A stretch of DNA of 64,000 nucleotides from Typha latifolia (taxonomy: Eukaryota; Streptophyta; Magnoliopsida; Poales; Typhaceae): NCBI GenBank assembly GCA_019914945.1, contig CM034104.1, positions 870,501 through 934,500 on the forward strand, given 5' to 3'. The notes under the pieces were generated by a model. The model was given only the letters and a program-made list of their open reading frames with translations, had not been told where the DNA came from and ran no database searches. Of this stretch, positions 23,942 through 38,414 are shown in pieces. A program made the translations under genes and the position numbers. The stretch's first letter is position 1; every line of letters begins with the position of its first letter.

Positions 23942-26900
23942 ATGGATTTGGTGTCCGGCTGTAAGGTATCGGCCTTACGTGCTTTGCTGATAGATTTCTA
24001 TACGATTCCCTTAGAATTTTCTGATTGTTTGCTTTATATGGAGATTTCTTTTGCTTCACTAGCACTTAAAGGTGTCGAAAGATCTCGTGGACGCTGCTGT
24101 AGTTTTTGTGGTTTATGAGTATTGTTTGAACTTGCTTTTGAGGTTATTTTCTTAATCTGGCTTCGCAATTTTAGCAAATGCAGGATGCCCTTCAGTCGGT
24201 GCTGCAACTCGTTTCAGCATCAACTTATGAGTTATGGTCGATTTATTCAATGCTCATATTATTTCTTAGGCTTGAATTGGTGGTCTACAAAGGGTATGAA
24301 GCGCTACTAAGTGGGATAAAAGTGGGGGCCAAGACTGTTTTATCCTACTGCTCCATCTGATGGCTTCTTATTTGTATTTTAATCTTCTTGGAAACAATAG
24401 CAGGACAGGATTAAGAGAAGGAAAATGTTTTTTATCTGTTGTTTGGCAACAATAGCAGGATACTGCATAATTGATTGGAAACAAAGTGATAGAATAAGGA
24501 TAAACAATCAGTGGTTAAGATTGCAAATGAGTTAAGTGGTTATCTGTTGTTTGGATTTGATATAGAGCCCAAATTTTCAACTTTCACTCACTAGAATAAG
24601 ACTTAATTGACTTCATCACCTAACTTGTCGGTAAAGGAAGACTATCGACCAAATAGAGACACAAAGGAGGGGTTTAGGACAAAGATCTACCTGTGGCTCA
24701 ACTAGTATCTAACTCAAACTGTCATTGCCCCATCCAAAGGTTGCATGGCCTTTTAGGTGTCCATTAGATTTTCTGGTTGCTATCAATGGATTCATGACTA
24801 GATTGCTTAGATGGTTGGGCTACTAGTAGAAGTAATCCGGAATTGATGGCATAGCCAGTGTGCAATGACTTGTAATGGTTGATCAAATGTTTTAAATGAG
24901 AACAACTTATGATTAGATTTATCAGTTTATGTGATAACACAATGAATCGACAACCACTTGAGTTCTCTATTTCAAGATAATTTTTGGTTGACAGTTGGTC
25001 AGCTGAGCAATGCCTCATTTTGAATGAGATGAAATGTGAAAAAGTCTCACTCGAAAGCTATAAGCTAAGACATGCGTTGCTACTGAAAAACTGATCTTTG
25101 AACAAATTCCATACCTCTTATTGTCACTGTACTACTGGATTTAACTCTTGTTTGTTTTGTCAAAACAAACTTCTCCAATCTATTGTGCTGCTATTAATTG
25201 TATTTTAGGTTGGCTGATAATATCTGACATCCGATTTGCCTCGCTGTTGGCTGTTCCTCTTTCATATTCGTAACAGTCAAATGCTTCTATTACAGGACAA
25301 ATTGGGTTACTTCAGGATAAAGGAACTTAAGGATGTCCTGCATCAAGTTGGTGTGGCGAAGCAGGGAAAGAAGCAGGTTGGTGGAAAATATTAGTCTGCT
25401 GATATATGTCTTCTTGGTTTTAAAGTTCATGTATTTGCCTTTCGATTAAGCTTGTTAATTTTCGTTATGTGGTTTCGTCTTCTGTTTTGTTATCATCATC
25501 TTGATTTGTTTTCTGTTTTTGTGCAGGATCTTGTTGACAGGATCTTAGCTTTGCTTTCTGATGAACAAGGTAATGGGTTTTTCCTTTTCGCTTGCTCCAG
25601 ATTTGTGACATTTGTGAAACATCCTGTTGTCTTCTGCATTATTGTCTTTTTCCTAGTTTCCACCTGAAAAGTGTTTAAGCATTTGAGTTTGACATTGCTT
25701 TCACAAGAAAGACTTGATCTAGTCCTACCTGAATCCTTTATGTTGGTTGATCCTGATTTTACAGCTAAATATGGAAGGCTAGAATAAATGCTTTCGATTA
25801 TAGTTATTTTGTGATCAATGTTGTATCAAAAAATCTGATACTATGTACATATACTGTGCACGTGTTTTTGTTCCTTTTTCCTGCATGAGTTTTTATGATT
25901 TAATAGTATTGGACCATTTTTGTTTGGAAAATCTTGGAACCTTTTCTTCTTCTTTTATTGGAGGCCGGTTGCAACGTGTTTATTATCTTTCTGATGCATG
26001 TGTTTACATATGCAGAATTGCATGTACTTGCATATACTACATGTATTTTTTTTTATTTTTTTGGGTAGTCATTTTAGCCTTGAATTTCTGATCATAGCTC
26101 ACATAGATCTGTATTTCTGGGGCATCTCCATTGCTTTGTTTGGTTGAAAGGGTAACTTGTTGATTATGACATCTCCATAATGTGCATCCTTATTCTTTTG
26201 TAGTCTCCAAATTGAACAGTTCATCTAGAAAAGAAGTTATTGGAAAAGAAGCAGTAGCAAAAATAATTGATGACACTTACAGGTGAGGTTCAAATATTTA
26301 TAATATTTTATTTATAATCCATTTATGTTTGTTCATTTCTTTTGTTTCTGTCCATTAAATGGCATTGTCAACTCTCTATTACATACAAATCTCTCTGAAC
26401 TATGCTATCATATTTTGATACTTTTTGCAGAAAAATGCAAGTTCCTGGAGCTCCTGATTTAGCATCGAAGAGCCAGAGTGCCTTAGTAGCTAATGTCAAG
26501 CCTAAAAAAGAAGTAGATGATTCTTCTCGGTTGGATATGAAGATTCGTTGCCCTTGTGGTAGTTCGTTGAGTAATGAGTCCATGATTAAGGTAATCATTC
26601 TCTCTGTTTGCTGCCAGAATAAAGACTAATTCATATAGCAATGCTAGCTTGTATAATGCCTGCTTGTAGATTCCACGCGGTCTTGTATCTCACAACAATT
26701 TAGAGCACCGGACTAACAAGGTTTTCTTTACCAAGACTCTTTTATCTGACTCACAATACAACTAAATCCTAGTGACACTCAATTAAATGCTTCCTGGGCA
26801 AACCTAGTCCTCTGAGCTATGCATATCATCCTGAAAATGGCAAATGTACAATATTAGAGTGCATCATGTTCAGATCCCACTTTTTCTCAGAAGATATGAT

Positions 26901-29900
26901 GCAGGAGAAATCAATCTAATAACCAATAACTCTTATTGTCTCCATTGTCTCTTTTTTTTCTTTGCTTCTCACTTCTGTCCTCAAATTTACAAGAAAAAAA
27001 GGGCTTGTTTTGTCAGGTCCTTGTCACTCATTATCTTCACTTGTTCTTAATGTACTTGTCTATATTGAACCATTGCATTCAAAGTGAAATCTGCTTATCT
27101 GCAATTACCTTCTTCCTACTAACTACTGCAGCTCTGATGGATTTACATTTACTGTTTCTGTAGCACTAAATGGCTTCCTTTTACTACTTACAGTGTGAAG
27201 ATCCACGATGCAATGTTTGGCAACATCTTGGCTGTGTCATCATACCTGAGAAGCCTATCGAGGGTGTTCCACTAGAAATTCCACCCTGCTTTTATTGTGA
27301 AATATGCCGAATAAATAGGGCCGATCCGTATGTTGGTCCAACCTGACACAGTATTATATTTTTAGCTTTATTTCTTATTTTGCTAATCTAATAGCATATA
27401 GCCATTTCTTCTATTTGTTGCAATCCTATGATTTTGTAGCGTATTATTTGGTGCATCCAATGCTCTTATAATGCACTGATTGTTTCTTTCTTTTGATGAA
27501 ATCTTGAAATTCAATCTTCTGACTGGAATGCAAAGATAGTTCCGTGAGTGTGCTGTTATGTGCAGAGCATGCAAACATACATTGTTAATTGTTTATGTAA
27601 ACATATGAGCATTCATATTCTGACTGAAGCATTCTTAATACATGCAAACAAGCAAGTTAACAGGCAATAAGCAATATTGGAGACTTTTATCCCTATTTCT
27701 CAGGGCATTGCACATTTCTTTAACAACATTACAGCTCTATTTACACCTAGATACTAATATGACCTATATGAATTTATGATTATGAAAGATTCTCGTTCAC
27801 ATTTGTTGTGCGACTTGTGCCAAAAGTTCTAGATTTTCAGTCAATTTTTTGTTCTCTCTAACTTTAATATGATAGATCCCTAGGCAGATTCAACCATTTT
27901 TTTTTGAGTGGGCTAGTAATAATTTCTAAAATAGTTTCATTTTGGAACATACAGATTTTGGTTGACGGTTGCCCATCCTTTACTTCCGGTGAAGTTAGCT
28001 TCTTCTGCCATTGCAGCAGATGGGTGAGTTATATGTGATACATATTGCAATCTTTTTCTTGTTTCACAGGTCAAGAAGTTTGACCAATTATTCCAAAGAC
28101 TTGTTTGATTTCTAGTTTTATGCATGCTATTATGCTAGAGCTCTTAATGAAGGTTGAAATTCCAATTTGATTGAAGTTTGTGCGCTAAGCATGCTGACCT
28201 GTGGTGGTGAGCATGGGTTGTGCCTTGTTGGCATTAACACAGAGGGGTATCTTGATAAGCCTTTGTATTTCAAATATCGACCTTTTTTAGCCATGCCTAC
28301 TCTGTATCTATTACAACTTTACCACAGGTTGGTCAACAAGTTTTGGTGGTAGTTCATTGACATGGGTTTCCATTATTGTTGGCATATTGCTCTTGATATC
28401 TTTAACCCAAGTTACCAAGTACTTGCTCCTATTTGGATGAGGATGCTTTTGATCGCTTTCCTAGAGTGGATAATCTACTTTTATAATTATATTGCATCTT
28501 ATTATGGAGCTATCATTTTGTTTAATTAACTACATGAATTACTAAACTTCTGTGGTTACATGTGGAAGGCAACAGTTTAATACAAAGTTACTTAGGCTTC
28601 ACTTAGATTTAGCTAATATATTAAGTCGCATAGTTTAGACTTCAAGTCGTGTGACTTGCCGAGCGATTGATTCGAACTAAATACTCCTTGTTATATCACT
28701 TTAAGCCGTCGTTGCTGTCGAGTTATTTCTCTAAGCTACTATACCATAGAGTTATTGACCAAGTAAAATCGAGTCGTTGAGCTAAATCATAAAACCACTC
28801 CAAAAAAAAATTTCTACACTAATTGATTGGGAGCGAAGATATTAAAACATTTTTAGTCATAGAGAAGGTAATACTATCTTTATTAAAATTAGTCGGTAAA
28901 TCGTTAGCTAATAATAAGTTAGATGCCTCGATATAAGAGCTTGAACTCTCTTATAATATAAGCCACAGAATTAAGCTAATCCATCTTAAAAAATGAGTGA
29001 CAATATATATATATATATTGCTCTTATCCAATATGATACAAATGGGCCAACTCATCCTTATCAAACTTGATCTGATGTAACAAAAGGTGCTTCCCATTGT
29101 GATCGGCGAAGTCTAAACTCAAGAAAATGTTTTTCTCAGACAACTTTCCTTTTTAAGAAAAAGTAGTTCTTGAAGAGCGCTTTAAGCAAAGCTGAGGCGA
29201 TATCAAACATGCGATGTGCATGGGACAATAGGTCAGGGTTAGCATGTAGATTTTGAGCAATAAGCTGGGTTAGGGATGATGACACGAGCAAGAGGTAAGA
29301 AGGAGATTTGAGCTTAAGATGATTACATGGTCATCAATAATTTTGTTAACCTGCTTTATACTTGCAAGTTTTGGTTAAAGTGGGCAGTTGAAAGGCCTCT
29401 TTATTTTGTGTTAATGATCTTGATTGATGGTAAATATAATTGCATGAGCTACTGTAATTCATGTTGGTAACTTTAAAATACACGTGTTGTAGAGTTTTTC
29501 TTCATGAGTTACTGAATGACATCAAACTGTGCTTTAAATGGCAATATGTCTTGTGATTCCTCTGCTTTGAAATTTTTCGTAAGTTTTCTTTATAGTGATG
29601 CTTGTTCCATGATTTGAATTTTCCTCTTATATTCAGGACATGTGATGTGCAATGCATAGAGAAGAGCTTTCCATTATCAAGAGCTCATAGAGAAATGCTG
29701 CAGCGTACTGACTTTGATCTTCAGGTTTATTCCTTTTACTGATTTGCTCGATAATGGGAAGTCTTTTTCACCTATAATGCAAAATAAGAACAGTATTTGA
29801 TTTTAAGATGTAGAACAGGTTATTTCTTGTCAACATTTTTGGGATTTATAGCCTGTAATGCTGGTGCATACTCTTGCAGATTTGGTGTATTCTTCTCAAT

Positions 29901-32900
29901 GACAAAGTACCATTTAGGATACATTGGCCACTGAATGCTGATTTACAAGTCAATGGTGTGTTTCATTATTTCTAACTTCAAACAATGACCTAATCATCTG
30001 TTGTTCCATTTGTTGTTGGTTTGAAATTTTTTTCATTTATTTGCTAATTTGTTGTATTTAGTTTCGAGTTTCTCTTTATGAATGTAAGATGTATTAATAA
30101 TATGTTTCTTTATATATTCATTTTTCTTTCATTATCCATCTTTTTTCTTATTTTGAACTTTGACATATATTCTGAATTTTGTTAGCACCAATTTTCAGTG
30201 AAAAGAAAATATTTAAAATGTCTGGTTCAGAGTAGAACCAGTTCTTTCAACATCATATGGCCACTTCAGATTCTTCTGTCTACTGATCATTTTTAAAAAA
30301 CTTATATATAGGTTTCCTTGTCTCTTCCTTTGCTTCTACTTGTAGGCATTGTTTCCCCACCTCATGATGGTGTTTATATTCTCCAAAATTTTAAACCACT
30401 TTTTAGGGGATTCAACTTCTAAGAATTTTGCGTGATTGAGTAGATGGAAGGCTGATGAATGGGATGTGGAACCATGTTAGCTTGTACTTCTCATTGATGC
30501 CTTTTCTATTTTTACAAGTTCTTTGAGAGTAATAACTTCTTGTCTTGAATGGAGGCTTGTTGACCACTATTCATACTCTATTTGACTTTTTTTGTTGATT
30601 AGCATGGGTGATGGAGTGTGCTTGTGCATGTGCTTCTATCAAAAGGACTTTTTCAGTTTCTGTATGTATTGCAGAATTTTACTTTTATGCTTTGCCCCTT
30701 GGAAAGGCCACTTGAGGTTGCTGTGAATGTGAAATTCAATAAAATTTTCTAAGACCCAATGTCTTCCTTTTACAGATTAGAATTTGTTGGATAGAAGTTG
30801 CTAACTGTTTGCTTGTCATTGCATTTCCCTTCAGGTATTCCAATTCGAATGACTAACAGGCCAAGCACACAGCAGTTAGGAAATAGTGGCAGGGACGATG
30901 GTCCAGTGGTGCGTCCCTTGTAATTTCTAGAAAGTACTCTCTTTCTGATGCTGCTGACTCTGACACTGCTAATTGATGACTTCTATTATGTTTTTGCTTT
31001 TCCAAGAATTTTATTCGTAAATGTTGTCTATACAGTTATGCTGACAATGTTGATTAGTTAAGAGTCTTAGTACTTCTTTCAACACATTTCTCAGATTACC
31101 ACATGCAGCAGGGAAGGGGTCAACAAGATCTGTTTATCGAGAGGTGATGCTCGCACCTTTTGTTTTGGTGTCAGAATTGCCAAGCGACGGACAGTTCATC
31201 AGGTAAGTAGGTTTTCCTGACTAGTAAATCAAATAGCACCATAGGATTATATTCTTGATACATGACAACACTAAGATTGAATCACTGATATATCCAGCTC
31301 ATTATATGTGCAGTTACACTAAGATCTTAAGATGATAGAGAACAGTGAAATCCATTGTTCAACATGCATGCTGTGAAAAAGAAAAGCATGTATGCTGTTC
31401 TCTCCGTGACATTATACTACTTTGTAGGAGTGAAATTAAATGGCTTGAGAATACAGATGTTTACAAATTTGCTTTCAACTACCACTAGTTTGGGTATATC
31501 TTATCTATTTTCTGTATTTCTTTTATATTTTATTAGATTGAAAGACAACAACTTTTTTCTTCTGTTAAACCAGACCAAGCCTTGAGCTGACTATGTTTAC
31601 CTTCTATATTTTTGTTGTTACTGTCATTTCAATTGTCAAGTGACATTTGGTTCAGCAATTGTAAGGTGCCGTGGTTTCTAACGAAGTTATTTATATCTTT
31701 TCCTTGTTCTCGGATCACTATGTTCAACGGTTTTGCTTCTCATACTCTGCTTTATTTTTAATTCTACTTGTTCACCTTGTTTTTTCTTTCAGGTTCTCAA
31801 TTTGGTTCCTAAGGAAGCAGATGGTGAGAGTTTTGGTGATGCCCTTACCCGTGTACGCCGTTGTCTTGGTGGTGGAACAGCAACAGACAATGCAGACAGT
31901 GACAGCGATATTGAAGTTGTGGCTGATTCTGTCACCATCAATCTGCGCTGTCCTGTAAGTACGACATAGCATAGCTGTGGATAGTTATCATTCCTATCAA
32001 GTTTCGGGCAAAATTAACCAAAAGGATGAAGAAACAGTCCTAGTATGGTTGAAACTTACTGTCCATGGCTGGAACCAGGCTATTTGCTAATTTTGGCCTC
32101 AGTTTTGGTGTCTTGTCAGAACTAATCCATTTTGTCTGGAACAGATTTGTTGTGGTCAATTTTTTAACGATGGGTCAAACCCAATAACTTCGGCTGAATT
32201 TTGCCACACATCTTGCAAGTACAAAATAAAATTCATGAATACACATGGAAGATAATGAAGTAGGTTCATGCGGCTGCCATTAGGGATAAAGCTGGAAAGC
32301 CGTAGCAACAGAAGTATGAAACATAACTTGGATTTCAAAGTCAAAAACTTCAGTCACATAATTTCATAAGTCACAATAAATGCTTGCCATTCTAGCTAAA
32401 TATATTCTTTATCCTAAGATTCTAGATGCTCCATGGAAAATGTGGAAGAGAACAGTTTTTAATGTGAAGACAAAACTGGTTGTTAGAAGATCTTTAACTT
32501 TTACTAAACAGTTAGTCTGATCAATAAGAATATATAATAATACACTTAGACGGGATAAAGTCTGCAGATTAGTGCAGCATAATAATACACTTATCAGAAA
32601 GAAACTTCATGTCACAAGTTTTACAGATTAATGTAGCATGACGCAGATTGCATAATTCTGACAAAGTAGCACCAGATCAAGATAATTTGAACTGTGGAGG
32701 TCATGAGAAAGATCAATTGGAATCTTCTTCTTTTTTTCATTCAGTTGGGTCAGCTATTGCACGTTGACCAGTACGGGTGTTTGGGTTAGACAACTCCTAC
32801 CTGATTTCATGTGTTGCATGGATCAAGCTTGTATATGATTACTTATATAGCTTGATCTAGTCTAGAGTCTAAATTGAACCTGACCAACTGCCATCCATAG

Positions 32901-35128
32901 TGACAAGTTTGACTTCCATTATGCAATATGAGTTTCTGATCTTCTTGTGGTGCTGAAGACCTTAATTTGAACCTGTGAAGTAGATATCTTCTTTTCACTA
33001 TCTCACAGTGAAAAAGTTGTTTTAACTAATTATTGTTTCATATTTATTTCCGGCATTTCTTTTGGCAGATGAGTGGCTCAAGAATGAGAACTGCTGGCAG
33101 ATTCAAACCATGTGTTCACATGGGTTGTTTTGATCTAGAAACTTTTGTGGAACTTAATCAACGGTCACGGAAGGTAACAAAATATCCCCTTGAATAATTC
33201 AATCTTTTCTTTTCGTGGTCTGTTGTATGTTAGTTTTTCTGCAGTGGCAATGTCCAATTTGCTTGAAGAATTACTCTTTGGAGAGCATCATTATTGATCC
33301 TTATTTCAACTGCATAACTTCTTTGGTGGGTTCTTCTTGATCTTGGATAAATATTAATGTGATTCATTTTTGCCTAAGAACTGATCATCTCATAGCATCT
33401 ACCTAAGATCTGATCATCTCATAGCATCTTGGTGATATAGATGCAAAACTGTGGAGAGGACGCAAATGAGATTGATGTGAAGCCTGATGGTTCTTGGCGA
33501 GTAAAGAATGGAGGTGAATATGAGGAGCTTGCACAGTGGCATTTGCCTGATGGTACTCTTTATGTTGCTACAGATGCAGAATTGAGGACGGACTTGGATG
33601 TCAGGAAGCATATTAAAGAGGAGGGTTTTTCTGAAGGATTCAGCTGTCTGAAGTTGGGAAGTAACAGAAACAACAGAATGTGGGAGGCTAGTAAGCCTGA
33701 AGAACTTCAATCTCTGCCATTTGGAAATGATGCAGTTGAAAACTTTGAAAGCAAGAGTGTCATACCTATGAACAGCAGTAGGGCCACAGGAAGATTTAAA
33801 AATGGGGAAGATCCAAGCTATAATCAGCAAGGTAGAGGGTGTTTTGCTTTTTCTTTGGACAATGACCATGAACTGGGTTCTCCTCCTCTCAACTTTGACC
33901 CATATAATGTGGATGAAAGAGTCCCTGAAGCACCATCAAATGATGCAGATGTAATAATACTAAGCGACTCTGATGAAGACAATGTAACTGTGGTGTCTCC
34001 TAGGGTAGATTACGCTGGCACAGGTCTTGATGCCGGGATCTCTTTTCCTGCCAACCAACCTGAATCTTCTGGAACTTATATTGAAGATCCCGGAGAAGGG
34101 ATGAACGGAAATTCATGTCTTGACCTCCTAAACAATGACACTGATGATTTTGGAATGCCATTCTGGGATTATCAGACATGTCCTCAGAATGATGCTAGTT
34201 TCCACATATTTGAACAAGATTCGCATGTTGTAGATGATTTGCTTGAAGTGCAACAACATTCCACCAGTTGCCAATTGCTTAATGGTTATGGGTCTGTTTC
34301 AGGTGCTAATTTAGGAGAAACTGGATCAACCCGTGACTTTTCATCCTCTCATTCTAATTTTGAAGCAAAAGGGAGCCTTCTTGATAACCCTTTAGGATTC
34401 GCACATGATGATTCTTCTTTGCAGATTTTTCTTTCCAATGAGCCTGATGGTGGTACAATGCATGCTAACTCAAATGGTCATGTTAAAATGGCTACTGGTA
34501 GCCATTCTGATAATTGGATATCTCTTAGCCTTGGTCATGCTGGTGGAAGTTATGTGGATCGTGTTGCTACAGAAGGGTTGAGTCCAGATGGACGTTTTAC
34601 AGCTGATGACAATAGGACAAAATCATTAGTCAATGCTGGTTAGTACCTTCTCTCCTATAGGATCCTTTTTTTTACAGTCCTGCTTGTAGTTTCTGCATCT
34701 TCACTTTTGTTTAAAAATATTTGCCAAAAGATATATACTTATGATGATTAGGCAACTGTCAACACTACTGATCATGTGTTTTGCTTATGTAGCTTTTTTA
34801 CTTGAGTCTTTCTAGATATGTTGTATATTTGCAAGTTGCAACCCCACTAAAGTTTCTCTTGCGTGCTGTTGCTCTTCTGGACCTGCTATAACTACTTCCT
34901 GCTCAAATCTTAGGCTACTGAACTTTTTTTCTGGCTGTGAGAACGCAATTTAACATATAATATATACTTTCTCCTGATGCAGCTTCAATTCTTCAGAGTA
35001 TGAACGATGACAGACTTGGCAAAGCAGCCCCAAGAACTCAGAGGTCTTCTGATCCTTTCTCACCTCCTCGCCAACCTCGTTCCGTTCGCCAACGGTTGGT
35101 TCTGTCAATTGATACTGATTCTGATTAG
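23942..35128 (+). CDS. SIZ1: E3 SUMO-protein ligase SIZ1 (PIAS type)
   Basis: Sixteen coding exons: 23942-23965, 25296-25376, 25527-25569, 26204-26282, 26431-26590, 27194-27327, 27955-28023, 29637-29724, 29880-29955, 30835-30908, 31095-31202, 31793-31954, 33069-33173, 33245-33325, 33441-34638, 34983-35128. They join in phase to 875 residues, the usual plant SIZ1 length. Domains: SAP (about 9-50, [18 protein letters not shown]); plant-specific PHD (about 116-172, [20 protein letters not shown]); PINIT region (about 200-340); SP-RING (about 365-415, [20 protein letters not shown] and [12 protein letters not shown]). Near residue 600 is a SUMO-interacting motif with an SxS-like acidic stretch ([11 protein letters not shown]), and the protein ends in [13 protein letters not shown]1 moves SUMO from the SCE1 E2 to nuclear targets in phosphate, cold, drought and immune signalling. 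A strong unused splice acceptor near 35258 hints at an alternative or 3' UTR splice. Confidence 0.96.
28024..29636 (+). other. Long SIZ1 intron with possible repeat insertion
   Basis: At 1.6 kb this is the longest SIZ1 intron. The segment from about 28590 to 29300 differs in texture from its flanks and contains a short palindromic CAATATATATATATATATTG run near 28999-29021. An inserted element is possible, but I could not define its ends. Confidence 0.35.
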
Positions 35129-36413
35129 CTTCTAAACCGATCAGATATGGTGATCTTGAATTAACTTGAGAGGTCTATTTCCTCTGTTATTTACTGCTTG
35201 CAATGGATCTGGTGACCGATCTCCTCTTACTTGTTTTTTTATTTTTTGTGTGTGTAGAAGAGATCAACCTCATCCCTTCTGTCTGTGAGGAGTGCTGCTG
35301 CAAGATCTGGTCCCCCCAAGTGGCTTCGATAAAAAAATTCTAGTTGCATCAGCCATATTAACCGTCTTATGCTGAGATTGGTGTTCAGGAGTTCCTGTTA
35401 GTTGACATTCTTGCAGTACCTTCGTCGAGGGGGTTGACTTTGGTCAGCCATCTTTGACCCAGGTTGATGCAAAGCCATTTGGTCTGAACATGGGCACACC
35501 GTAATCAATGTGAGAGTTTGATCATAGTAGCAGCAAAGGAGGACAGATACAACTTTTATGAGGTTTCTGGCACCTGTGGAAAGGCAATTTGTATCATATC
35601 AACAGTCTAACTTGCTCGATCAATGTAAATATGTTTCCATTTTAATCTTAAAGGCAGCATCTTCTGTGTCGGTCTTTGCAGGTTAATATGGTGATAGAAT
35701 GTTGTCTACATAATTTCAACTCTGTTGACCATGAATTCTAAGTATACATTCCAATGGAGCTTATTTAAATAGATGTCTTCTCTGAATGTTTGCTTGTAAT
35801 GCGGTGATAGATTCTTTCTATAATTTGCTTGTTATCGAGATCACACCAAAGTGGGGGGTGGTTGTTTTGCCGCACCTGAAAAGAAAGAGGTAGAAGATTC
35901 TCGGCTAGAGCATTTTCCCATGCTATGAATTCTGTTGGATGTTATTATTGACCCAGAACTTAAAACACGAGAATGCGACGAACTAAAGTATCTCCAACAA
36001 ACATATTTTACAAGCAAAAGGAACTTTTCAAACATTTTATCGGCAGTAAAATCTTGCAAATCACCTCTGGCAACATATAGTTGTAAACAAAAGGAACTAC
36101 CACTGACTTGATACTTTTGACATAACAAGCAATCGCCAAGTTTACAAAGTAAAGATACGCCACTAGATGCAGAGCTGAGCCACTTTCACTGACTGATGGC
36201 CAAAGGCAACACACAAGAATAAACAGTTGAAACTTTTAAAAGCCAAGATCAATAATTAGTAGAATTAGTTCATGAAGGTATTCTATTGCTGCTTAAAACG
36301 CAGGTCTAGGTGTTTGTTCTTCTCCATAACAAGCTCTGTCTTTGACAACAAAGAGAATGTTTAAAGCAGTTGGAGCTTAGCATAGAACTGTTGACATGAG
36401 AACACAGAGCTCC
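35129..36413. other. Intergenic spacer between convergent SIZ1 and S1FA genes
   Basis: SIZ1 3' UTR, including a T-rich stretch and acceptor-like GTGTGTGTAG near 35257, then the S1FA 3' UTR. No independent gene supported. Confidence 0.6.
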
Positions 36414-37545
36414 CTACTCTCCTGGGGCAGAAACTCCCTGCTTGAGCCTCTCCCTCTTCATCTTTTTTTTGGAGATGGGTTTCTTTTTTCTTGGAGGAAG
36501 GGTCTTTTGTGCATACATGTAAAGAGCATAGTTCCCAACTAGAAAGAGCAGCACAAGGCCTCCCACAACAAGCAAGACCACCATACCTGGGTTCAACCCT
36601 CTTTTCCCTTCCTCAACGATAACATTACCCTGTATATTGCAAAGATCATCATCTCATCACAGAAAATGATAAGAGGGGGAAAAAGAAAACTCTAACAGTA
36701 AGCAAGATAAGAGAAGATAATAACGATACTCAACAACTGGATTATCACTAGGTGCATGGGTACCAAATCAGGTGTATGGATATAGTTGTGTATGCAAATC
36801 TATTTCCACGGTTAAAGGAATGTCTCAAGAATATGCTAAATATTTTGAAACTATTATTCCCGGCAAGATTTATTACTAATGTAATGCTGCAAGAACAGAG
36901 GAAATTTTAGTCTAAAACCGCAGAGGCAAATAAACGAGTAACATGAATGTGCTAGTGATATATCCTTCATTATTCATTATAAGGAGAATTTGTTGAGTTT
37001 CTTTCATGTTACCACATGAACATAATCAAACTAATGCATGATGCACAAGCCAAATCTGATTCGTAATCTTTGAAATGTAATCAATATCATGAGATCTGTG
37101 AGTAAATAAAGGTGATTTGTAAATCCTTAAAGTATCCTTGACCTTATACTCAAAGCTCTTTTCACACAAGTCTTTACGTCAATTAAAAATTCCTTTTTTT
37201 TTTCCTTCTCGAGTCAATCAATTAATCCTAAATGCTGGACTCTCATGAAAATGCAAACACACAACAAATGAACTCCAAATTACGAAGAAATTGCAACATA
37301 ATTGTTCATGCAAAGTGACCAATTCCACCACTCACCAACCAATCTAAAGCAATTCATCAGAAAAACCTCGGATCTTACTCATGCATTACCTCCTCCTCCC
37401 CCTCTTGCACACCAAACCCAGATCAAACTCCAGTACGACAGATCCAATTAAAATTGACGACAGATCTGGAAACAAACTCAAAGCGCACATCAAAGGAGAG
37501 AAGAAGTATTACCTCGCCATCAGTGAAAGAGTACTGATCGGCCAT
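36414..37545 (-). CDS. S1FA: S1FA-family small membrane protein
   Basis: Two coding exons on the minus strand, 37513-37545 and 36414-36629, give 82 residues. After a short acidic N-terminus ([13 protein letters not shown]) comes the conserved [16 protein letters not shown], a hydrophobic helix of about 20 residues continuing into [13 protein letters not shown]. The highly basic tail is [20 protein letters not shown], ending KQGVSAPGE. The tail and length match S1FA, first described in spinach as a factor binding the negative S1F element of the rps1 promoter. The obvious membrane segment sits oddly with a simple DNA-binding role, so the function should be treated as open. The start is supported by the N-terminal MAD and phase-0 splicing. 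Confidence 0.9.
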
Positions 37546-37673
37546 CGTACGCCGCCTCACCTAGTCCTGCATTCCGGATCTAAGATTAGCTTAGTTTCTG
37601 TTAATTCGCGGATAATATCGAAAAGGTGGGAAACGAAGTTGGCGATCGGATCTACCAAATCGGATCCTCGATC

Positions 37674-37681
37674 TAGGGTTT
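37674..37681 (-). promoter_or_regulatory. Telo-box (AAACCCTA) upstream of S1FA
   Basis: The plus strand reads TAGGGTTT, so AAACCCTA is in gene orientation about 130 bp upstream of the S1FA ATG. Confidence 0.45.
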
Positions 37682-37782
37682 ATTAGGTGTTCTTATTCTA
37701 TAGGAATAAAGAAGGGGGATAGAGAAGAGGAGATGGAAGCGTTACCTTGTCCGTCCTACTCTCTCTCTCTCCCTCTTTCTCT

Positions 37783-37788
37783 CTTATA
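37783..37788 (-). promoter_or_regulatory. Possible TATA box for S1FA
   Basis: TATAAG on the minus strand lies about 240 bp upstream of the ATG, with a CT-rich pyrimidine patch (plus strand, 37758-37784) just downstream in gene orientation. It is a weak match, supported mainly by position. Confidence 0.35.
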
Positions 37789-38414
37789 TTATTCTTTCTT
37801 TTAGGACATAATTACACTGAGACCCTCACCCATTGCTCCTTTCTAACTACAATCTTTATTACCTTCTAGTAAAGTTGGTAATACTTTTCCATAACCAAAT
37901 AGATCATCTATTCAACTTAGTTTAGTAGCTTGGTCAACTGCTCGACTCGGTTGATAGCTCGACAGTACAGTTAGCTTGGAGGAGCAGCGTGAAGTAAGAG
38001 TAGTGCAATGACACCAGTCAACAATCAATCAGGTACTGCTGGCTGGGTCAAAAACCGTTCAATGTTTCTACTGTTCCCTGGTATCCACGTTGTTCACTCC
38101 GTAATAAGTCCTTTATATTATTTCAGACAGAAGATCCCGAAAAGGAATTTAAAATAAGTATGCACATGGCTTAAAATCTAGACTAAACAATTTATTATAT
38201 TAACTAAGAAACTTAGTAAAACTTAAGTGTGTGTGTATCTAAGGAGAGTTAGTTCTTTATCCGGCCCACATTTATAGCTTCGAGTGATAAAAAAAAATAC
38301 AACATTTATTTTTCTTTTTTTAAAAACACACAACGCCTAAACTTCAAAAAATCCCTGGTTGGTGTAAACAAAAACGTCCAAAATTTATTTTACCTTCAAC
38401 TTAGTTTTTTTTTC

